A stretch of DNA of 54,133 nt, from NCBI GenBank assembly GCA_022825725.1, contig JAJDWE010000034.1, positions 1 to 54,133 of the forward strand. Reading direction: 5' to 3'. The DNA is from Gemmatimonadota bacterium. Its GTDB lineage: Bacteria > Gemmatimonadota > Gemmatimonadetes > Palauibacterales > Palauibacteraceae. The number at the start of each line of letters is the position of its first letter. The first letter of the stretch is position 1. Below the pieces are notes generated by a model. The model was not told the DNA's origin. It did not search any database and was given only the letters and a program-made list of their open reading frames with translations. Position numbers and translations under genes: made by a program. Of the stretch, positions 17,261 through 25,343 are shown one piece after another.

Positions 17261-19473
17261 AACGCTTCTCCGATGGACACGTGGATCTGCACGCGGCGCC
17301 AAAGTTCGAGCAGGGGGTGCGGATCGTCGAACCGGAAGGGGTCGAACAACACGGGCTGCGGCATCTGGACCAAGGTTCCGTCCTCCATCGATACAATTGC
17401 CGGTAACTCGGTCGCGAATGTTGTATTGTACCCAATATCGAGCCGGATGGAACCGACGGGGCTCGCGTACCGGAGTCCCATGCCGGGCGTCCACTGGATA
17501 TCGCGCAGCTCCGTGAGCCGCTGCGAGACGCTTCCCGCGTCCCCGAAGAAGACGAGACTCCAGCGCTCGCTGAGGTATCGGCGGAGTTCGAAACTCAGTT
17601 CCAGGTGGGCGTCGCCGCCGCGGGGCCGCTCGTCGAAGGCGCCGGGGTCCTCCGTCGCGAGCCGCGCCACGCATGCCTCGAAATTCCCCGCCGGGCAGTC
17701 CTCCACCTGGTCGGCCACGAGCACGCGGGGCCCGAGGAGGTTCTGGCCGACGCCGCGCACGCTCTGCGAGCCGCCGACGAAGAAGCGTCGGGAGGGATGG
17801 ATGAGCCGGTCGGTGCGGGGCGCGCCGGGAGTGAAGATGCGGGTGCCGGGGAAGCGGACGACTCCGGTCCGCGCGCGCGCGGCGAACACGAGACCGGGCT
17901 CGAGTTCCCGGAAGAGCGCGGCCTGCCCCACGATCCGCGCGTAGCGGTACTGCGATCCCGTGGTCTCGTGGGCGACCTCCCCCTCCGCCGTCAGGTAGAA
18001 GCCGCGCGTGGGGCGGAGCGCGTCGTCCGTCTCGTTGTAGAGCACGGAGAGGGTGAGGGGCGCCAGCCAGCGCGATCTCGTCACGGTGACGATGTCCTCG
18101 GGTTCGCAGAAACCGAAGTTGATGCAGAAGAAGATGTCCGCGGACTGCTCGCCGAAGCCGGTGTAGCCCGGCGAATACGAGAGGGTGGCGGACGCGCGGC
18201 GCCCGATGCGGCGCGTCAGGCCGATTTCGGCACCGAAGCCCTCCTGGATGAAGACATCGGGGATCGTCTCCCGCTCGACGAAGAGCCGGGCGCTGAAGCT
18301 GTTCTCGGCCGAGAAGGCGACGGGCAGGAGCAGTTCCGCCTGGATCAGATAGTTCAGCGTCCGGAAGGAGGGGTGGGTGCCCACCTGGGAGCAGGGGAAG
18401 GACCCGTCGAGCTGGTCCGCGAAGATGTTCCCGAGCTGGCCGGTGATCTGCAGCCGCCGGGCCCCGCCGAAGAGGTTGCGGTGCGTGAGCCGCGCCTCGG
18501 TCCGGAGACACTGGTCGGTACTCCATCCGACGCCGAATCGGGCCGCCCGCGGCGAGGCCGGCGTGACCTGGACGACGAGATCGAGGGTGGAATCCGCGGC
18601 GGCGGCCCCGGGGCGCGGCGATTCCCGGAGGATCGAGGCGAAACGGATCGCGTCGATGCCGAAGAGGTTCCGCTGCCCCTCCTGCTCGGCCTCCTGGTTG
18701 TAGTAGTCGCCCGCGCGCAGGGGGAGGAGGTCGCGGATCACGTCCTCGCCGATCGCCTCGCCGCCTTCGATCCGGATCTCTCCCAGCCGATAGCGGGCGC
18801 CTGGGCGGACGTCGAGCGCGACCTGCGCGGTCCCGTCCCGCCCGCGCTGGAAATCCTCCAGCGCCATGGCGTTCACGTAGCCCTGCCGGCGCAGCGAACC
18901 CATGAGGCTGTCCACGCCGGCCTGGAGCCGGCCCCGGTCGAAGGGATCGCCGACGCCGATGTCGACGAGGGCCGAGGCCTCCTCCGCGCCGAGGGCTTCG
19001 GGCAGTCCCTCGATGGAGAACTCGTCGATGAGGGTCGCCGGACCTTCCTCGATGACGAACGAGACGCTGGCGTCGACCCCGTTCGTGCGGACGATGTGGT
19101 CGACCTCCGCCTCGAAGTGGCCGCGGAAGTTGTAGTACAGGCGGAGCCGGTCGGCGTCGACCCTGACGTCGAGCGTGTCGAGATACGCCCGGCGGTGCGC
19201 GAATCCCCAGTTCGTCAGCAGGCAGAAGGGGGACAGCAGCAGGCTCGTGCATTCGGTGCTGCGCGTGAGGATCACCGCGCGCAACTCGCCGTCGGAGAGC
19301 GTCTCGTTGCCGCGGAAGCGGAGGGAGGTCACCTCGGCGCGACGCGGTCCCGCCTCTCCGGCGGCCTGTCCGCTGAGCGGAGACGGCCCGAGATATGGGG
19401 ACGGCCCGACGAACGAAGGCGGCCCTGCGAGGGTGACGGCCAGCGCCAGCCCGGCCAGAGCCGCGCGTTTCAC
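17257..19473 (-). CDS. tamA: TamA/BamA-like Omp85 outer-membrane assembly protein
   Basis: A 738-residue outer-membrane protein with a signal peptide (KRAALAGLALAVTLA), POTRA domains and a C-terminal Omp85 barrel. POTRA-type strands include VTSLRFRGNETLSDGELRAV near the start, then IDEFSIEGLPEA and YRLGEIRIEGGEAIGED. Barrel motifs include the strand-turn FFVGGSQSVRGVGQNLLGP, which matches the Omp85 G-x-x-x-V-R-G-(Y/F/V) lid element, and a terminal GLRYASPVGSIRLDIGY. It should insert proteins into the outer membrane or help TamB. The GTG start overlaps the lgt stop (GTGA), and the stop overlaps the putative CTG of tamB, so translation is probably coupled through all three. Several extra cysteines (TECTSLLLSPFCL, QVEDCPAGNFEAC) are unusual and may form disulfides. 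A BamA identity is possible, but adjacency to tamB favours TamA. Confidence 0.88.
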   Translation of the reverse strand: MKRAALAGLALAVTLAGPPSFVGPSPYLGPSPLSGQAAGEAGPRRAEVTSLRFRGNETLSDGELRAVILTRSTECTSLLLSPFCLLTNWGFAHRRAYLDTLDVRVDADRLRLYYNFRGHFEAEVDHIVRTNGVDASVSFVIEEGPATLIDEFSIEGLPEALGAEEASALVDIGVGDPFDRGRLQAGVDSLMGSLRRQGYVNAMALEDFQRGRDGTAQVALDVRPGARYRLGEIRIEGGEAIGEDVIRDLLPLRAGDYYNQEAEQEGQRNLFGIDAIRFASILRESPRPGAAAADSTLDLVVQVTPASPRAARFGVGWSTDQCLRTEARLTHRNLFGGARRLQITGQLGNIFADQLDGSFPCSQVGTHPSFRTLNYLIQAELLLPVAFSAENSFSARLFVERETIPDVFIQEGFGAEIGLTRRIGRRASATLSYSPGYTGFGEQSADIFFCINFGFCEPEDIVTVTRSRWLAPLTLSVLYNETDDALRPTRGFYLTAEGEVAHETTGSQYRYARIVGQAALFRELEPGLVFAARARTGVVRFPGTRIFTPGAPRTDRLIHPSRRFFVGGSQSVRGVGQNLLGPRVLVADQVEDCPAGNFEACVARLATEDPGAFDERPRGGDAHLELSFELRRYLSERWSLVFFGDAGSVSQRLTELRDIQWTPGMGLRYASPVGSIRLDIGYNTTFATELPAIVSMEDGTLVQMPQPVLFDPFRFDDPHPLLELWRRVQIHVSIGEAF

Positions 19474-20303
19474 ACCGCCGCCTCTGCGGCCCGGCGGCGC
19501 AACCTGAGGACGAGCGCGATGCCCCCCGCGAACAGCAGGACCGAGATCACCTGGGCGAGCGTGAAGCCTCCGAAGAAGCGGTCGTCCTTGGCGCGGAAGA
19601 CCTCGATGACGAAGCGCTCGACCGCGGCCATCGCGAGCCACATGCCGAACAGCCACCCCTGGACGTGCGGGTGCCGCCGCAGTCGCCACAGGAGGAAGAA
19701 GATGATGAGCGAGAGGCCGGTCTCGTAGAGCTGCGTCGGATGGACGGCGAGGACCTGGCTGTCCGGAATCGAGGGATCCACGTCCGCCCCGAAACCCCGC
19801 AGGTTGCCGGCGGTCGTGGGCGGGAGACCGTTGGGGAAGGCGATGCCGACCCACGATTCCGTCGGGCGTCCGTAGTCGTCGCCGACGAGGAAACAGCCGA
19901 TGCGGCCGATCCCGTAGGCGAGCGCGAGGGCGGGCGCGATCGCGTCCACCCCGAGGCCGGTGGCGACGGGGTGCCGGCGCAGCGTCCACAGGACACCGAT
20001 GCACCCGCCGATGAACCCGCCGTACCAGACGAGCCCGCTGCGCGAGAAGATCATCCCCAGCGGATCGAGCGCGGTCCGGTCCCAGTAAAGGAGCACATAG
20101 TAGATCTTCGCCCCGATGATGCCGCCGGCGAGCGCCCCCAGCAGCATGTCCGCCGCGAGGTCGCGCCCGGCGCCCAGACGCACCGTCTCCTGGCGCAGGA
20201 TCATGTACCCGCTCAGAAAGGCGAGCGCCATCATCACCCCGAAGGAGGTGATCGTGACCTCGCCGAGAACCGGCAGCGTCAGTGTGAAGAGTTCGGGATA
20301 CAC
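19470..20303 (-). CDS. lgt: Prolipoprotein diacylglyceryl transferase
   Basis: Inner-membrane enzyme that moves diacylglycerol from phosphatidylglycerol to the lipobox cysteine of prolipoproteins. 277 residues, normal length, with about seven hydrophobic segments. Signatures: RSGLVWYGGFIGG, the Lgt box GRIGCFLVGDDYGRPT, HPTQLYE and ERFVIEVFR (Arg and Glu of the late active-site region). The first variable active-site positions are Tyr instead of His and Cys instead of Asn, a variant I believe is common outside Proteobacteria. Start GTG at 20303. The protein supports the many lipobox proteins in this window. The stop overlaps the tamA start. Confidence 0.95.
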   Translation of the reverse strand: MYPELFTLTLPVLGEVTITSFGVMMALAFLSGYMILRQETVRLGAGRDLAADMLLGALAGGIIGAKIYYVLLYWDRTALDPLGMIFSRSGLVWYGGFIGGCIGVLWTLRRHPVATGLGVDAIAPALALAYGIGRIGCFLVGDDYGRPTESWVGIAFPNGLPPTTAGNLRGFGADVDPSIPDSQVLAVHPTQLYETGLSLIIFFLLWRLRRHPHVQGWLFGMWLAMAAVERFVIEVFRAKDDRFFGGFTLAQVISVLLFAGGIALVLRLRRRAAEAAV

Positions 20304-20318
20304 GTCTGGTACGCTCCT

Positions 20319-20356
20319 CGTTGGCTGCTGTGCTGCTCGTTCGCTGCTGTGCCGCT
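20319..20356. repeat. Two 19-bp tandem units between tsaD and lgt
   Basis: Units CGTTGGCTGCTGTGCTGCT and CGTTCGCTGCTGTGCCGCT abut, and a third begins at 20357 (CGTTGG). They fill half of the 84-base gap upstream of the lgt start. No hairpin or known binding site is evident. Confidence 0.7.
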
Positions 20357-20387
20357 CGTTGGTGGTCCCCGGCTTCCGCGCCGGCCG

Positions 20388-21521
20388 TTACGCGAGGCCG
20401 GGAAACGCGAGCGCCGCTTCGGCGTTGAGCGACCACGGGCTGCGTTCCCCTCTCGCCAGGCGGAAGTGCGCGGCGGCGGCGATCATCGCCGCGTTGTCCG
20501 TCGCGAGGCGGGGAGACGGGGCGTACAACTCCCCGGACGAGCCCAGACGCTCGGCTAAACCTTCACGAAGACGGGAGTTCCGCGCCACTCCCCCGCCCAG
20601 CACGACCCGCCGGCAGCCCGTCTGTTCCACGGCGCGTCGCGTCTTCTCGGCGAGGACGTCGACCACGGCCTCCTGAAAGTCCGCCGCGAGGTCGTCGACG
20701 GCGTCGGCCAGGACGCCCTCCTCCTCCAGTTGCTCGGCGATCCGCGCCACGCCGGTCTTCAGCCCCGAAAAGGACATGTCGTAGTAAGCCGGATCGCCGG
20801 GCAGGTCGCGCCGGCTCAGCATCGGGCGCGGGAGCCGGAAACGCCCCGCCGCGCCGTCCGCCCCGCCGGCGGCGGCGCCCCTTGCCGTTGCGCTCCTCTC
20901 CGCCGCGCGCTGGATCTCGGGCCCGCCCGGATACGGCAATCCGAGCCGGCGCGCGACCTTGTCGAACGCCTCGCCCGCCGCGTCGTCCCGCGTCTGGCCG
21001 AGGAGTCGGTAGCGCCCCCACGCCCGCGCCTCGAGGAGGAGCGTGTGTCCGCCGGACACGAGAAGGCCGATGAAGGGAGGCTGCGCGCCTTCGTGGTCGA
21101 GCGCGGTGCCGAACAGGTGCCCCTCCATGTGATGGACGCCGAGGAGAGGAAGCCCTCGGGCGAAGGCGTAGGCCTTGGCCCAGTTCACGCCCGCGAGGAG
21201 GGCGCCGACGAGCCCGGGCCCCGCCGTCACGCCGACGCCGGCGATGTCCGCATGATCGACCTCCGCCTCGCGCATGGCGTGCCGCACCATCGCGTCGAGG
21301 GAGCGGATGTGCTCGCGGGCGGCGATCTCCGGCACGACGCCCCCGAACGCGGCGTGCGCGTCCTGCGAGGCGATCGCGAGGCCCCGGATCCCGCTCTCAT
21401 CGACGACGGCGGCCGAGGTCTCGTCGCACGAGGTCTCGATTCCGAGAACCGGCCCACCCCGGAAGCCGGCGGCGGGCGCAACGGGGCGCGGCGCGGCGCC
21501 CGGGGCGGGCGGCGTGCCTAT
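20388..21521 (-). CDS. tsaD: tRNA N6-threonylcarbamoyladenosine synthase catalytic subunit TsaD
   Basis: Adds threonylcarbamoyl to A37 of ANN-decoding tRNAs, with TsaB/TsaE, in the cytoplasm. The family N-terminus VLGIETSCDETSAAVVDE and the metal-binding motif GVHHMEGHLFG (two histidines) are clear, as are GLLVSGGHTLLLEAR, YPGGPEIQRAAE and VLGGGVARNSRLREGL. No ATG, GTG, TTG or CTG precedes the conserved N-terminus for a long way. The first plausible position is an ATA at 21521 that overlaps the ybbR stop (ATAG), giving a 24-residue Pro/Ala-rich leader. The exact start is therefore uncertain; the 3' end and family are secure. A Gly/Ala-rich insert (GAAAGGADGAAGRF) sits in mid-protein. Confidence 0.9.
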   Translation of the reverse strand: MGTPPAPGAAPRPVAPAAGFRGGPVLGIETSCDETSAAVVDESGIRGLAIASQDAHAAFGGVVPEIAAREHIRSLDAMVRHAMREAEVDHADIAGVGVTAGPGLVGALLAGVNWAKAYAFARGLPLLGVHHMEGHLFGTALDHEGAQPPFIGLLVSGGHTLLLEARAWGRYRLLGQTRDDAAGEAFDKVARRLGLPYPGGPEIQRAAERSATARGAAAGGADGAAGRFRLPRPMLSRRDLPGDPAYYDMSFSGLKTGVARIAEQLEEEGVLADAVDDLAADFQEAVVDVLAEKTRRAVEQTGCRRVVLGGGVARNSRLREGLAERLGSSGELYAPSPRLATDNAAMIAAAAHFRLARGERSPWSLNAEAALAFPGLA

Positions 21522-22465
21522 CGGTCCGGCGGGTCGGAGGCGATGCCCGCGCTCACCCGCTCCGGAACGAGGTCGATCGTCACCGTGCCGACGACGGCCT
21601 CGGGCAACTCGGCGCGCACGGGATAGGAGCCCGTCGATTCGAAGGTGTTGGGGATGTCGACCGTCACGAGCAGGTCTCCCGGATCGAGTCCGTCCACGAC
21701 GGCCGCGGGGCCGGTGACGGCCACGGTGACGGTCGGCGGATCCACGGCGGCCATGATGGCCCGGGGACCCGTCGTGACGACTTCGATCGCGAACAGGCGG
21801 GTGCGGAGAGAGTCGACGTCGACGGTCGCGATCACGGTGGCGGGATCGACGGAGAGTCCCGCGAGATCCGGCGGCAGGGCGATCTCGAGTTGCTGGGTCA
21901 CGCGGGTGGAGACGGCGCCGACCTCGAGCATGGCCGTCGTCACCTCGGAGATCTGGTTGACGAAGGACGCCGGCCCCTGGAGCCACACGCTGTCGGGGGC
22001 GACCTGCATGCCGACGACGAGCACGCCCGCCGCCGCCCTCGCATCCGTCCGGCCGGAGACGGCGACCCGCTTCCCGACGCGCTCCTCCAGGTACACGGTG
22101 ACGGCTCCCGGGGAGACTCCCACGGGATCGAGTCCGAGTTCGCGGTTGTAAATGACCTCCGAGGCGGAGAGCGGAACCTGGACCACGGTGTCCTCGACCT
22201 GGTCGAGAACCTTGCGGATCACGGGCCTCTCGAAGCGGGCTGCGAACACCTCGTTCAGGCGGCCGCGGAAGGTCGTCGTGATCTCGGCGGGCCGCACTTC
22301 GCGCAGACTCCACGCGGAATCGCTCACCTGGATCTCGAGGAGCGTCGAAACCGGCTGCTCGGCGATCTCGGCGTCGGCCGAGACGCTGAGCCAGAGAAGC
22401 ACCGACAGGACGATCGCCGCGACCTTGTAGGGCCAGTTCTTCGTGAACGCGCTCTTGAAGTCCAT
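21518..22465 (-). CDS. YbbR-domain (CdaR-like) membrane-anchored protein
   Basis: A 315-residue protein with one N-terminal transmembrane helix (YKVAAIVLSVLLWLSVSAD) and an extracytoplasmic part of repeated YbbR domains (ISEVTTAMLEVGAVSTRV, VDVDSLRTRLFAIEVVTTGPR, YPVRAELPEAVVGTVTIDL). The best-studied relative, CdaR, regulates the c-di-AMP cyclase CdaA, usually encoded just upstream. No cyclase gene is in this window. ATG at 22465 lies immediately after the PASTA-protein stop. The stop overlaps the putative tsaD start. A signalling role is inference; a structural envelope role is equally possible. Confidence 0.85.
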   Translation of the reverse strand: MDFKSAFTKNWPYKVAAIVLSVLLWLSVSADAEIAEQPVSTLLEIQVSDSAWSLREVRPAEITTTFRGRLNEVFAARFERPVIRKVLDQVEDTVVQVPLSASEVIYNRELGLDPVGVSPGAVTVYLEERVGKRVAVSGRTDARAAAGVLVVGMQVAPDSVWLQGPASFVNQISEVTTAMLEVGAVSTRVTQQLEIALPPDLAGLSVDPATVIATVDVDSLRTRLFAIEVVTTGPRAIMAAVDPPTVTVAVTGPAAVVDGLDPGDLLVTVDIPNTFESTGSYPVRAELPEAVVGTVTIDLVPERVSAGIASDPPDR

Positions 22466-23275
22466 CTAGATTCTCTCGCTGCCGGGGGTCGCGGGCACCG
22501 CGTCGCGGGTCGCGGGAACCGTGTCGCGGGCGGCGTCTCTCGTGAGGTCCGCGGTGGCGGAGTCGGGCGGCGTCCCGGCCACGATCACGGAGACGAACCC
22601 GTCCCCCCGGAGGGCGGCGCCGGGGGCCGGGCTCTGAAAGATGACGCGTCCCTGCACCTCCGGGGCCTCGACCTGGTAGCGGACGGCGCCCAGCTGCAGT
22701 TCCACCTCCTCGAGAAGAAGCTCGAGGTCGTCCACATGGCGGCCCTGAAGATCGGGAACCGCGACGATCGCCTTCCCCTGGCTGACGAAGAGGCGGACGC
22801 GGGCGGGGAGAGGGAGGCTCGTTCCGGCGGCGGGCTCCGTCCGAATCGCGCCGGCGGCGGCGCTCTCGTCGGTCTCCTCGATATCGATATCGAAGCCGAG
22901 CCGGGTGAGGAGGGTCGCGGCCTCGCCGCTCGGGAGGCCGGCGAGATCGGGCACGACGCGTGTTTCGATGCCGGCGCTCGTCGTGAGCACGATCGTGTCC
23001 CCGGTCCGGGCGAGCTGGCCCGGGAGCGGTCGCTGCGCGACGACGGCGCCGGCGGGGATCTCGCCGTGATGAAGGCTGCCCTGCTCGGTGGAGACGAGCC
23101 CCAGCGCGGAGAGGCGTCCCCCGGCCTCGGCCAGCGATACGCCCGTGAGATCGGGGATCTCGGTGAAGTCGACGTCGGTCGGATCTTCCGCCGCGGGGAA
23201 GAGCCGCATCGCGGCGTACAGGTAGCCGACGCCGAACAGGGCGGCGAAAACGAGCGTCAGGCGCAGGAATCTCAC
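22466..23275 (-). CDS. PASTA-domain membrane protein
   Basis: A 269-residue protein with an N-terminal membrane anchor (FLRLTLVFAALFGVGYLYA) and three consecutive PASTA repeats, each beginning with IPDLTGVSLAEAGGRL-type helices and ending V.QRPLPGQ/RTEPAAGTSL/FQSPAPGAAL. PASTA domains bind peptidoglycan or lipid II fragments in Ser/Thr kinases and penicillin-binding proteins; here no catalytic domain is attached. The GTG start is 7 bases after the rsmB stop. The C-terminal tail has a short repeated motif (RDTVPAT, RDAVPAT). It is likely an envelope protein sensing or binding cell-wall material. Confidence 0.87.
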   Translation of the reverse strand: MRFLRLTLVFAALFGVGYLYAAMRLFPAAEDPTDVDFTEIPDLTGVSLAEAGGRLSALGLVSTEQGSLHHGEIPAGAVVAQRPLPGQLARTGDTIVLTTSAGIETRVVPDLAGLPSGEAATLLTRLGFDIDIEETDESAAAGAIRTEPAAGTSLPLPARVRLFVSQGKAIVAVPDLQGRHVDDLELLLEEVELQLGAVRYQVEAPEVQGRVIFQSPAPGAALRGDGFVSVIVAGTPPDSATADLTRDAARDTVPATRDAVPATPGSERI

Positions 23276-23282
23276 GGCGCGC

Positions 23283-24569
23283 TCACGCGATCCGCCGCAG
23301 ACGCGCGGCGTAGGCGCCGTCCGTGCCGGTGAGCCACGGGCGCACGAAGAGGTCGCCGCGGGGCGTCACGCAGTCGCTGCGCGCGCCCGCGCCGGGCGGA
23401 TCGCGCCGGTAGTCGGGCCTGCGGTCCAGAAAGGCGTCCACCTGTCCTTCGTTCTCCTCGCGTTCGAGCGAACATGTGCTGTACACGAACAGCCCGCCCG
23501 GTCTCACGGTCGCGGCGCACGCGTCCACGATCTCGCGCTGCAGGGCCACGAGGTCGTCGAGGCCGCGCTGTCCGAGCCGCCAGCGGGCGTCGGCCCGCCG
23601 CCGCAGTACTCCGGTGCCCGTGCAGGGCACATCGGCGAGCACGGTCCCGGCCTCGGCGACCGGAAGCCGCCGCGCGTCGGCGACGGCCGTGCTCACCGGC
23701 AGCCCGAGCCGGCCGGCCGGCGCGCCGAGGCGGGCCAGCCGCCGGCGCGAGAGGTCGAGCGCCACGACCGGCACGCCGTACGCCGCGGCGAGCCCGAGGG
23801 CCTTCGTGCCCGGCGCCGCGCACACGTCGAGCACCGGCTCCGCGAGCCGGTCTCCCGCATAATCTACCACGGCGGAGGCCGCAGGGTCCTGAACCACCGC
23901 GCGCAGGTGGGAGAGCGCCGACTCCGGCAGCCCCCTTTCGAGCCGGTAGGAGCGCGGCCAACCGGGGACGGGCTCGAGTTCCACGCCGTCGGGCGGCACC
24001 GGATCCTCCCCGCTCAACATGCGTACGACGACATCGGGCGACCGGTTCTGCTGTTCGACGAGCCGCCGCACGTCCGCCAACTCCCAGCGGGCGAGCCACC
24101 GCCGGACGAGCCACTCCGGATGCGAGCCCCAGGAGCAGAGGTGCCCCACCGGGTCCTCGTCCGGATCGGGAAAGGGGTCGTCGCCGGAATCGGCGTCGCG
24201 GCGCCTCGCGAGCGCCCGCAGGACGGCGTTCACGTACCCCGCGCGCCGGCGCCCCAGCGCGGAACGCGCCGCGCCGACGGTCTCCCCCACCGCCGCGTGG
24301 TCCGGCGTCCGCAACTCCGTGAGCTGGTACACGCCGATGCGAAGCCAGTCGCGCACCGCCCGGTCCATGCGGGAGGGCGGCCGGTCGGCGCAGGCCCCGA
24401 TCCAGGCGTCGAGGCGGGCGCGCAGGCGGAGGCAGCCGAAGGCGATGTCCAGCGCGAGTCCGCGGTCGGCCGGGTCCACGGCCGGGAGGACGCGCGATGC
24501 CGCGCGGTCGGAGAGCGTCCCGCGCCGCACCTCGCCCAGGATCCGGTGGGCCGCCGCGCGGGGGTTCAA
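23283..24569 (-). CDS. rsmB: 16S rRNA (cytosine-5-)-methyltransferase RsmB
   Basis: Methylates C967 (E. coli numbering) of 16S rRNA with SAM. About 428 residues, normal length. The NusB-like N-terminal RNA-binding domain (AAHRILGEVRRGTLSDRA, ALDIAFGCLRLRARLD) is followed by the Rossmann methyltransferase with LDVCAAPGTKALGLAA (SAM motif I), ADVPCTGTGVLRRR (catalytic loop cysteine) and VYSTCSLEREENE (second cysteine). I place the start at the TTG overlapping the thiG stop (TTGA), giving LNPRAAAHRIL. An ATG at 24614 inside thiG is possible but adds non-family sequence. Confidence 0.93.
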   Translation of the reverse strand: MNPRAAAHRILGEVRRGTLSDRAASRVLPAVDPADRGLALDIAFGCLRLRARLDAWIGACADRPPSRMDRAVRDWLRIGVYQLTELRTPDHAAVGETVGAARSALGRRRAGYVNAVLRALARRRDADSGDDPFPDPDEDPVGHLCSWGSHPEWLVRRWLARWELADVRRLVEQQNRSPDVVVRMLSGEDPVPPDGVELEPVPGWPRSYRLERGLPESALSHLRAVVQDPAASAVVDYAGDRLAEPVLDVCAAPGTKALGLAAAYGVPVVALDLSRRRLARLGAPAGRLGLPVSTAVADARRLPVAEAGTVLADVPCTGTGVLRRRADARWRLGQRGLDDLVALQREIVDACAATVRPGGLFVYSTCSLEREENEGQVDAFLDRRPDYRRDPPGAGARSDCVTPRGDLFVRPWLTGTDGAYAARLRRIA

Positions 24570-25342
24570 GCCGGCGGCGGCACGCCCTCGAGCGGGCTCG
24601 AAGGCACCGCCCATTCGCGTCGGGGCATGCGGCCGGCGACGTAGGCGCGCCGGCCGGCCTCCACCGCCAGCCGCATCGCGCCGGCCATCTCCACGGGGTC
24701 CTCCGCCGCCGCGATCGCCGTGTTCATGAGGATCCCGTCCACGCCCTGCTCCATCGTCGCGCACGCGTCGGATGCCGTGCCCACGCCGGCGTCGACGATG
24801 ACCGGAACGGACAGGCGGGACTTGATGATGCGGATGTTGAGCGGGTTGAGGAGTCCGAGACCGCTCCCGATCGGCGAGGCGAGCGGCATCACCGCGGCGG
24901 CCCCGGCCTCCTCGAGGCGCAATGCCGTGATGAGGTCGTCGTTCGTGTACGGGAGCACGACGAACCCCTCGGCGACGAGCACGCGCGTGGCCTCGATCAA
25001 CTCCTCGGTGTGGGGTAGGAGCGTGTCGGGGTCGCCGATGACTTCGAGCTTCACCCAGTCGCTCATGCCCGCCGCCCGCCCCAGCCGCGCCGCGCGGATC
25101 GCCTCCTCGGCGCTGTAGCAGGCGGCGGTGTTCGGCAGCAGGCTGAACTCGTCCGGGCTCAGCGTGCGGAGGATGTCGTCGCGGTCCGGGTTCTCGATGT
25201 CGACCCGGCGCACGGCGACGGTGACCATGTCGGCGCCGGAGGCCCGGATCGCTTCGAGCATGATCTCGGGACTCGGGTATTTCCCCGTTCCGACGATGAG
25301 CCGGGAAGCGAAGGTGCGTCCGGCGATTTCGAGCGGCGTCAT
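24566..25342 (-). CDS. thiG: Thiazole synthase ThiG
   Basis: Forms the thiazole phosphate moiety of thiamine from deoxyxylulose phosphate, dehydroglycine and the ThiS thiocarboxylate. About 258 residues with a TIM-barrel layout: FASRLIVGTGKYPSPEIM, MVTVAVRRVDIENP, the active lysine in DWVKLEVIGD, ALRLEEAGAAAVMPLASPIG and VIVDAGVGTASDACATMEQG. ATG at 25342 follows a GGAGGCGGATGA site and is one base past the thiS stop; the frame is open further upstream with no family sequence. With thiS and the thiE/tenI-like gene it makes a compact thiamine unit. Confidence 0.95.
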   Translation of the reverse strand: MTPLEIAGRTFASRLIVGTGKYPSPEIMLEAIRASGADMVTVAVRRVDIENPDRDDILRTLSPDEFSLLPNTAACYSAEEAIRAARLGRAAGMSDWVKLEVIGDPDTLLPHTEELIEATRVLVAEGFVVLPYTNDDLITALRLEEAGAAAVMPLASPIGSGLGLLNPLNIRIIKSRLSVPVIVDAGVGTASDACATMEQGVDGILMNTAIAAAEDPVEMAGAMRLAVEAGRRAYVAGRMPRREWAVPSSPLEGVPPPA

Positions 25343-25343
25343 C

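Noticed and set aside
13520..17944. 1,474-codon open frame on the + strand
   Set aside because: It is antisense to tamB and tamA. Its protein is Arg/Glu/Gly-rich without motifs, a known artefact of strong third-base GC bias.
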